Below, piece by piece: positions 55,519 through 64,000 of a stretch of DNA of 64,000 bases. The stretch lies in contig JXTC01000410.1 of NCBI GenBank assembly GCA_002914845.1, positions 81,160 to 145,159 on the forward strand. Reading direction: 5' to 3'. Below the pieces are notes generated by a model. It did no database searches, was not told where the DNA came from, and worked only from the letters and a program-made list of their open reading frames with translations. The position numbers and the translations under genes were made by a program. Source of the DNA: Trema orientale. Taxonomy: Eukaryota; Streptophyta; Magnoliopsida; Rosales; Cannabaceae. The stretch's first letter is position 1. Each line of letters opens with the position of its first letter.

Positions 55519-58500
55519 ATGGCATCAAGACAAGGATCAAGACCCAAAAAATTGGGTTCCAACATCTCAAAACCTGCTAATTCTCCCACATCATCGACCA
55601 CATCATCTTCAAAACAATTCGTGGAAACCTCCATTGATGGTCAGAGCTCTCCTGCGTCTTCTTCAGCTCGCAGTAAGCAGCGGTACTTTTACTCAGAAAG
55701 TGCACTACTGGATGCAGAGAGATCAAAAGAAAATGTTACAGTAACAGTCCGTTTTCGTCCACTCAGGTGCATTTTTCTCTTTGAAGTTGAGTTTTATTGC
55801 TAAGATTTCTGAGTGCTTATGAAGTTGACTGTTGGTCTATGTCTGGGGTAGTCCAAGGGAAATTCGCCAAGGAGAGGAGATTGCTTGGTATGCAGATGGA
55901 GAGTCTATTGTCCGGAATGAACATAATCCATCAATAGCCTATGCTTATGGTAAATTATGTAGTTTTTTGTTGTATACAAAAGATAGAAAGACAAATTTAT
56001 GAAAGTTTGCAGTGGTTAGAGCTAAAAATGAAATTGGTATATGAAAGTTTACATACATTTATTGTTATATCTGCATGTGTCTTGAATGTAATTGCTAATT
56101 TGCCATTTTTATTTTTCCATTTAACTACTTATCACGCAAAAAACAAAGCAATGTGATCTCCCTTAGAGCTTGCTCACATGGAACCATAACTGTTGTCCAC
56201 ATAATCCTACATTTTAGCATATTTCTTCCCTGTTTTAAGTTATATAATTCACATCATGAGAGACATCATAAATTAAAGTTAAGATTGATCTATGAAGCAT
56301 CAAATTCTCGTTATGATCATTTGTTTGTCACGAAGAGTTACGTATCAAATATATCATCCAAGGAAAATTGTATTATCATTTTCTGTTAAAAACATTCCAG
56401 ATCGGGTGTTTGGCCCTACAACTACAACGCGGCATGTCTATGATGTTGCTGCTCAGCATGTTATTAGTGGCGCTATGGAAGGCATCAATGGTATATAGCT
56501 TGAATCCTATGGCTCGAAACTCTTTTTGGTGTGCTCACATGCCCTAAGATTTAATATTGGTGTTTTCAGTGTCAGCATTGCCTATTTCCATTATAATATA
56601 TTACCAATTGAAGTATTTGTATCAGATAGTACTATTTCTGCAGCCTGCCAAGGGCATTGGTCATTTACAAGGCCTAATGGGCTGACTTTGGCTGATTAGA
56701 CTTATTAAATGTTGGAAGTGGCATTTTGTAGTTTGTTTAATGAGCCTATGATTTCTTTTCTTGTAGGTACAATTTTTGCATATGGAGTGACAAGTAGTGG
56801 GAAAACTCACACTATGCATGTAAGATCACATACCTAAACTCAACGCAGTGTCATCTAGATTATACCTTTTGTTTCTTGTTTTCTTTTGTTTCTTAGAACA
56901 GGGTAGGTCTGGTGAACATGCATTAATTTGACATCTTACTTTCTCGAGACTCGAGAAATAATTTCTTATGAATGCAATAGTTTAAGATTGGTGGAATTTC
57001 AAAATTTGACTTTTAAGGGACTTTGGCATCCTTTATGAACATTCCTTTTGTAGCCTGCTTAGTGGTTTGCAATTTTGCATAATGCTACAAACTATTATGT
57101 ACTAAATATGGCAAGTCAGGCTATGAGATTAGGTATAAAGGTTAGTTATGTGCTTATATTAGTTGTGTGCACCAAATGTAGGGTGATCAAAGATCTCCTG
57201 GTATTATACCATTGGCTGTCAAGGATGCATTTAGCATAATCCAAGAGGTACTTTATACGAGATACAATGATCTCTTTCTGTAAATTATTCTCATATATTC
57301 TCAAATTGGTTATAGTACCAAGTCTAACATTTGTTTTTGCTCAGACTCCAAACCGCGAGTTTCTTCTCCGTGTCTCATACTTGGAGATCTATAATGAGGT
57401 AATTCTCTCTCTTTCTCTCTTGTCTGTCTTCCGTATGATGCTACAATTATTTAGTTATTTTTCTTTTTTCATTTCTGTCCTCTGTAAGACGCTAAAAATT
57501 TTATGGTTGTGGTATTCTAAAACCAAAAATGAACTGCAGTTCCTCAATGTAGTGTTCTAAGTTAATTAGTTCTACTGTTTCTTACGCCTTTCAAGTGCTT
57601 TACTATCCTTTAAGGCTTCTTTCATTTCAGGTTGTTAATGACTTGTTGAATCCAGCAGGACAAAATTTGCGAATTAGAGAGGATGCTCAGGTATCCATCT
57701 TCATTTGGACACCTCCTCCTATCTTGTTTTAGATGACGACGTTTTCTTTCTGTTATTGGACTTGCATTTGTCTTTGTCACTTTTAGGTGTTCCATTTTGT
57801 CATTCATTACATCTAAGCCTAATAATAAACCTCAAGTCCTCAACATCCATGGCCTCCGAAGAGATATGAATCTATGGCTTCCGGAAATGACATCATGCAG
57901 TATAGATGTAAACTTCCAAAAATTATCAGTTCGTATATACCGTGAAACAGACAACACTTGCCCCAGTCTTAAGACAATGGTTGAAACATTCTTATGAATG
58001 TCCTCTCCCTTTTATACAGAAAACCATCTACTGTTTTTTGCCTTCAGTCTACAACCAATTGGTCTTGCAAGGAATGCTTCAAGTTTTTCCTTTTCCCTGT
58101 TTTCGAAATATTTCCTACTTTGGCAGTCTATTACTTGCTAACTCCTTCGGAGTTCATGTCTATACTAACCTTTTATCTATTGTTCAATTGATGGTTGTAG
58201 GGAACCTTTGTTGAAGGGATAAAGGAAGAAGTTGTACTTTCCCCAGCTCACGCCCTTTCACTTATAGCGGCCGGAGAAGGTACAAAATGTGAAATCATTT
58301 TTTGTGTAATCGTTAAGCTAAACTAAGAGTAGGACACTTTATTCTCTTTAGGTTTCATTTTGTCGTTGTGAATCTTACTACTTGGTCTTAATTTTATATG
58401 AATAATGCTAGGTATCTCAAAATTTGTACCAAATTTTTAATATCAACGCATGTGATATGTGAATTGGCATAATTCAATTGGTGAATATGATTAATTTATT

Positions 58501-61500
58501 TATGATAAGTTCTAATACACCAATTGAATAATGACAACTAATTTGCCACATGTATTGGTATTAAAAATTTGGTAGCAATCTTGGTATACCTAGCATCATC
58601 TATTTTGTATTATGGTTAACATTTTGTATCCAAATATCTTTAATCATATTTCAACTGGCAACATCCATGGAATCATTGTTAAATTAAAAAGTCGACTTAT
58701 ACTACTTGGTTTCCTTATAAAACATGGCACATTGAAAGAGAAGCGCCAAACATTACAGATTCCTAATAAAATCAATGGATGTAATAATTGTCACGAGATT
58801 TTCAACATACATGGTCAATAGATTAATAAATTGTGGACAAAATTTTGTCACATGTTTAATAGGAAACTCAATACTCGTCAAATGTAATGTACGAGAAGCT
58901 ATTATATATTACTTTGTCATTACGTCAGATAACAAGTATGTGGCTGCAACACTTATAACCTTGGTACTGTCCTACTTAATCCTTATTTGGTTAATGTTCA
59001 TAAACTTATTTTGCTTTGTGGTAAATTTCGATTGTGAACAGAGCATCGACATGTCGGGTCTACAAATTTCAATTTGCTCAGTAGCAGGAGCCATACAATA
59101 TTTACGCTGGTATCTCTTAATCTTTGTGGAAGCATGTTGCACCTTTGACTTATTTTATTTTATTTTATTTCTATTTCGGTTTTGTGGTTGTCATATTAAG
59201 TTTTTTGTGATTTCTATATTAGATTGCTTTTTAACGTTTTCTTGACATAAATTGTCACATGAAATGATTGTAATTGGAATGTTAAATTGTCCGTACTCTT
59301 TTTAATGTTCCTGTCTAATGCCTTTGGCCAGTATTTTGTTACATCTTGAAAATTGGATGTAAACAGGATTCCATCTTGAGAGCAACCAAACAATGCTCTA
59401 ACACCATTTTTAAAGTGATCCTTGATCAAAGCTGAAGCTAATTGTAAAGGAATTTGACTATGTACATCAAGCCAATATTAAACATTGTAACAGTTGATAT
59501 TTTCTGATGTTCTTGGATGCCCATTCTGCCCTCTCCTTGCCTGCCCCCATACCTCACTAGTGATGTTCATTACTAATGTTGATGCATGCCTACAACCTTC
59601 TCTCTTTGGACTTATCATGTGTTTTCTGACAATCACATGTTCCAATGATGATTTACTCATTTACATGCATGTCTCTCCCTCTCTTTGTGTATTTATTTTT
59701 ATTATTTGACATGTATCTTTGACTAATTGTTAACAGACGATAGAGAGTAGCTCATGTGGTGAAAATAGTGAAGGAGAAGCTGTGAATTTGTCACAATTGG
59801 TAAGTATGCAACACTTCTAGTTATGACTACCATTTTTCTTTCTAAGCTTTATAAGCTTGACATAAACCGTATTTAGCTTGTTTTATTTTTCATATTTAAC
59901 TGTAGCTTATGATCGTAAGACTTTTTATATAAAATATCTGTGATTCTCTCATAACTTTTTATCTCTTACTTATACATGCAGAACCTCATCGATCTGGCAG
60001 GTTCTGAGAGCTCTAAAGCTGAAACTACTGGTGTGAGACGGAAAGAAGGTTCTTACATCAATAAAAGCCTACTAACTCTTGGGACGGTGAGGCCACCGAT
60101 GTTCTTCTTTCTAATTTTGATGTTAGTTTACACCAAACAATTCTTTTTTCACTTTGATATCACAATGTATTTCAACTGGCCTTCAGTTAATGCAAAGCAG
60201 TCCGTAGTCAGATGCAGAGATCCTATTCTTTTACGGGGAATAGTTAAGCGATTCTTCCTTATGCATTTAGTTAAAATCTTTTGTCGAAAATCCAGAGAGA
60301 AGCATAATGTCATCCTAGAAATTGAAAATAGGAGCAGGTTACGAGTACAGATAAGATCATTGGGAGAAACAGTCTCTGTAATGATGTTTGGTCAGGGAAG
60401 GGAAATTATCCACGCTGAAGACATTATATTGGCCTTGCTATATAATATACTTTGAAAGGATGAATTTGGGTCTTCACTTATTTGATGAGTTGAGTTTTTA
60501 GTAATTTATGACATGGGAAAATGAACTTAAATCAATTACTTTTGTACGAATCATGGTCCGAGTTAAGCCATCCCTCCTAAACATATTTGCGAATCGACTT
60601 AAATATTATATCAGAGATGTCAACAAATAACTTGAGGATTATTGTTGTTATTGCATGCACCAGCTTCACCCCTTCTAACTTTTACTCCCTTGAATCCATG
60701 TAAGGCTAAAAAATCAACTGAAGGATTAATAATCGTTATTGCATACACCGGATTCAGCCATCTAACTATTACTCCCATGAATCCATGTAATATTATTATT
60801 ATTCTTTTCGGTAAACAAATGCAGTTTCTTTGATCAAATGGAACAGTTTACGTATCCTTTTTATCGCTGCCTTTTTTTTTCCCTTCTTCTTCTTCTTCTT
60901 ATTAAATAATTTCCTTTTTCTGTTCCAAGGAGTCCTTTTACTAGTCCTTTGTTTCTGGCTTGTTTGTTCATTGTGCTATATTTGGAATTACCAACTTACA
61001 GGCATTATTTCATTTTTTATGATAAGCTAATGGTCTATCAAAAAAGAAAAATGATCATTTATGTATTTCCAGTTTAAGTTCAATATTTAATGAACTCATC
61101 TAAGAAAATCATCGCTTATGTTTGACATATAGGTCATCTCAAAGTTAACAGATGGGAGGGCCACTCATATACCATACAGGGACTCTAAATTGACCAGACT
61201 TCTCCAGTCTTCATTAAGTGGTCATGGGCGTGTATCTGTAAGATATCTGATTTATATGTGTAGAAACCCTGATGCAGTTTATCTTTTTGGCAATGGGAAT
61301 GATGATTACTAATGTTGCTATGGTAATGTTTTCTTATCTAACTAAATTTTCTTATATATCTTGTTGTCTAATTTACAGCTCATTTGTACTGTTACTCCTT
61401 CATCAAGCAATTCAGAAGAGACTCATAATACATTGAAATTTGCACATCGGGCTAAACACATTGAAATTCAAGCAGCACAGAACAAAGTTCGTATAATTGT

Positions 61501-63822
61501 TTACCCCCTGAGAATATCTTTTTCAATTTTTTATTTTCTCCTTTTTGTCATGTTTGGAAGTTTTTTTACCTGCAGATTATTGATGAGAAATCACTTATCA
61601 AGAAATATCAAAATGAGATTCGTTCTTTAAAAGAAGAATTGGAGCAATTGCGGCGGGGTATTGTTACGGTTCCTCAGCTGAAAGATATTGGAGAGGAGGA
61701 CCTTGTCCTCCTGAAACAAAAGGTGCATTCTTTTTCTTTTCCTACATGGCTCTGATTTTTGCTTGGCAGCCACTCCAATCCTGAATACAAAATTTTCGGC
61801 ACTCGAGTTCTTTTTCTTGGATTGTGATTTCACATTATTGTTAATGGGGGCTACTCTTCACTGTACTTGTATAAAGTGATTAGTCATACATACAATGTTG
61901 ATGGCTAAATAAGCCAAGCAATTTGCATACATCAACCAAGAACTTGAATCAAACTTTACATAAGGGGGCTGACTTTATGCGAAAGGCTAAAATCTAATGT
62001 TGTTTCAAACCCCTTTATTGGCTTGGCAGATAAAATTGGATAGGAAACAAATATCCTTTACCTTTTTCTGAGGACTACATAGTAAAATAAGTGTTGCGTC
62101 TAAATAAACATGCTAAAAGGGAGGGTAACAGAATCCGAAATTGGAGCTTTCCTTTTTATAGGAAAATAAATTTGTAAATTTTATTTTACCATTTCCAGAG
62201 TGTTATCTCGAAAGCAAAATATATGGGTGCTGGGGTCTTTTGTAGGAAAGGAACCTGGTAGGTGTATAAATATTATGTTTAGGCATATTCATACTAGGAA
62301 TCTCGTTAGTTTATTTGAAGTTTGTGCTTATACTCATTAATGTTAACAATTAACAAAACATGTTACTATAAAAGCAACCAGATGTGATTGAAGCATCAAA
62401 AACCACACATGCCTGAAATCTCAGTTAGTAAATTGTGTTTTGATGTTGACACCTTAGCCTGTTGCATTGGGAGTTGTCTGATTAGTAATAAATTTTCATT
62501 TTTCAGAGTTGAAAGGTAGTTTCTATTGCATCTTTCTTGTATCATTTTAGAGGCTTTTTATTTATTTATTTATTTTGTATCACAATGCCACATCCCCATC
62601 ACCTATAAGGGGGAGTCATTCTAGAATTCCTTAAACTATATAGCATCCTGTATTTCAGTCGATGACAGAGTTATTTAAAATTTGTACTGTATTATCTTCA
62701 AATGAAAAATGTCATGTGACTTGAACCTCATTCTTTGGTGTGATGTAAAGCTAGAAGATGGTCAAGTCAAACTGCAATCAAGATTGGAACAAGAAGAAGA
62801 AGCAAAAGCTGCTTTGTTAGGGAGAATTCAACGGTTGACAAAATTGATCTTGGTCTCCACAAAAACACCACAATCGTCAAGGTTTCCACACCGACCTGGT
62901 CCTAGGAGAAGACATTCCTTTGGCGAAGAGGAGGTCTGACCATGTTCTTCCAAAATGCTTGTTTATATTTGATATGACCTGAGTTTCACTTGGTATGGGT
63001 ACAGTTTATGTTAAAATGTCTCATATCTTGGCATTTTGTTAGATAGTGTGGTAATTTCCGATTTCGCGGCATGTGTGGGTGGGGTCGGAATAGACTGTTC
63101 TGCTGATGTGATTATTATTATTTATTTATTTACTTATTTTTTTTATCTCTCTATTATGTTTGAACAAATTGTAATTACTAGTTTAAAACTTACAGCTTGC
63201 ATACCTGCCACACAAAAGGCGGGACTTGATCTTAGATGATGAAAACATTGACTTATATGTGCCTATTGAGGGAAATGCTGAATCACCTGATGATACACTG
63301 AAGGAGAAGAAGACTCGGAAGCACGGACTGTTAAACTGGTTAAAGCTACGGGTATGTGGTGTTTGATTTTTATTGTTCTTTTTAATGTTGCTCGTTAGCT
63401 ATTATCAATTTAGTTATTTTGTAATCTGATTATATCCCTGTCTTCAATAAACACCATCAGATGTAAAGTGTTCTTTTTGCTTTTTATCGGAAAGGTTTAA
63501 TGCATTAATGCGTTCACTGTCTATTAACTACTCCATTATGTATTTACCTTGCATTTAGCTTAGCTTTGAAGCTGTGTACTATTTTCTTGTTCAGAAACGA
63601 GATAGTGGTTTGGGGACTTTGACAAGTACCAGTGATAAATCAAGTGGAGTGAAGTCTATTAGTACGCCTTCAACACCTCAAGCAGAAAGTGGAAACTTTC
63701 ATTCAGAATCCAGACACTCCCACCCTCTACCTATGGAGAGCCCTTTGTCTGGAGATCTTTTATCTGGGTCTAGAGATGATAGAGAAGATCAGGATAATTT
63801 GTTGGGCCAGGAGACACCTCTG
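55519..63822 (+). CDS. Kinesin-7 family motor protein, first 637 codons (gene runs off window)
   Basis: Coding exons: 55519-55766, 55852-55949, 56401-56490, 56767-56819, 57182-57247, 57345-57398, 57631-57690, 58201-58279, 59042-59109, 59737-59799, 59982-60086, 61133-61237, 61379-61486, 61576-61722, 62751-62933, 63196-63351, 63595-63822. All are in phase with GT-AG borders. A Ser-rich leader ([11 protein letters not shown]) precedes the motor at about 72-400. The P-loop is GVTSSGKT (152-159), switch I NLLSSRSH (260-267) and switch II DLAGSE (297-302). Then come the neck and coiled coil ([20 protein letters not shown]) and a basic patch [13 protein letters not shown]. The text matches the plant KIN-7C/7D/7E/7L group (plus-end microtubule motors, some annotated as organellar). 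The last exon ends at GTGTGTGAT. The C-terminal coils lie beyond the window. No defects seen. Confidence 0.93.
58404..58598. mobile_element. MITE in intron 8 of the kinesin gene
   Basis: The left end AATGCTAGGTATCTCAAAATTTG and the right end (CTTGGTATACCTAGCATCATC) are inverted over about 45 bases. TTGGTAGCAA/TTGTACCAAA and CACATG...CATGTG are also paired. The intron (58280-59041) remains spliceable. Confidence 0.8.
60636..60795. repeat. Two tandem units of about 80 bp in intron 11 of the kinesin gene
   Basis: Both units contain GTTATTGCAT(G/A)CACC, then CTAACT(T/A)TTACTCCC and TGAATCCATGTAA. They differ at about one position in eight. Confidence 0.7.
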
Positions 63823-64000
63823 GTGTGTGATTAACTTGTCCACAGCCAGCTTGTATCCATCTTTTTTGTTTTGTCCTGATATTATCATAGCATTGCTTTC
63901 CTCTTGTTTTTGGGCATGAAACCAAAATGCGGATAAAGCCTATCCTCCCACACTTGCACTCTTTGTCTGAGCATGTTCTATCTTTAAAGCAGTTGTGTCA
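63823..64000 (+). other. Kinesin intron 17, cut by window edge
   Basis: The donor GTGTGTGATT starts here. No further acceptor plus coding exon is seen before the end of the window. Confidence 0.6.

Noticed and set aside
58612-59245. 69- and 156-codon ORFs in a kinesin intron
   Set aside because: They cross the exon at 59042-59109 in a wrong frame and are otherwise AT-rich intron.
60087-60455. Reading frame continuing past kinesin exon 11
   Set aside because: The donor ACG|GTGAGG at 60087 and the resumption of the motor sequence (VISKLTDG) at 61133 show this is intron.
1-64000. tRNA, rRNA, snoRNA or miRNA genes
   Set aside because: None recognised by eye. The palindromes seen are MITEs, and a covariance-model scan would be needed to exclude small RNA genes.

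Overview
This is a eudicot-type plant nuclear window: AT-rich, intron-rich genes with GT-AG junctions, nested Copia and Gypsy LTR retrotransposons, an RNase-H-bearing plant LINE, and many palindromic MITEs. The kinesin and RMC1-like proteins resemble rosid (perhaps Rosales) sequences, but the species cannot be fixed from the sequence alone. Bases 39052-39223 are an assembly gap and base 19720 is an N.

Layout. 1-894: 5' LTR and start of gag of a minus-strand Gypsy element cut by the window edge. 895-9044: intergenic, with three MITEs, a 1.7-kb TIR element carrying an eight-unit hairpin minisatellite (6522-7092) and a motif-rich patch at 8085-8480. 9045-26875, minus: an 11-exon gene for a 755-aa homologue of RMC1 (C18orf8/Mic1 domain), the auxiliary subunit of the MON1-CCZ1 Rab7 activator. 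Its intron 2 is 12.7 kb because a three-level nest of LTR retrotransposons sits in it. 27169-28381, minus: directly upstream, a 59-aa twin-CX9C protein resembling the complex I assembly factor NDUFAF8, spliced from three coding exons. Only 293 bases separate its stop from the RMC1 ATG, and that spacer holds a good 3' splice site but no obvious promoter. A duplicated G-box stands upstream of the pair.

29161-46450: repeats and intergenic DNA, with the 3' part and 2.4-kb LTR of a Tekay-like Gypsy element (30984-35639), several MITEs, the gap, and a nested TIR element (40361-41799). 46472-52306: a near full-length LINE on the minus strand with a perfect 19-bp target duplication. 52672-53303: a MITE joined to two exons of an imidazoleglycerol-phosphate dehydratase gene fragment. 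55519-63822 and beyond, plus: 17 coding exons of a kinesin-7 motor gene that runs off the right edge.

The three host genes would act in vacuolar/endosomal Rab7 activation (RMC1), mitochondrial complex I assembly (twin-CX9C protein) and microtubule transport (KIN-7). The most interesting feature is the tight same-strand pairing of the twin-CX9C ORF with RMC1, which looks like one spliced dicistronic transcript or a conserved coding upstream ORF.
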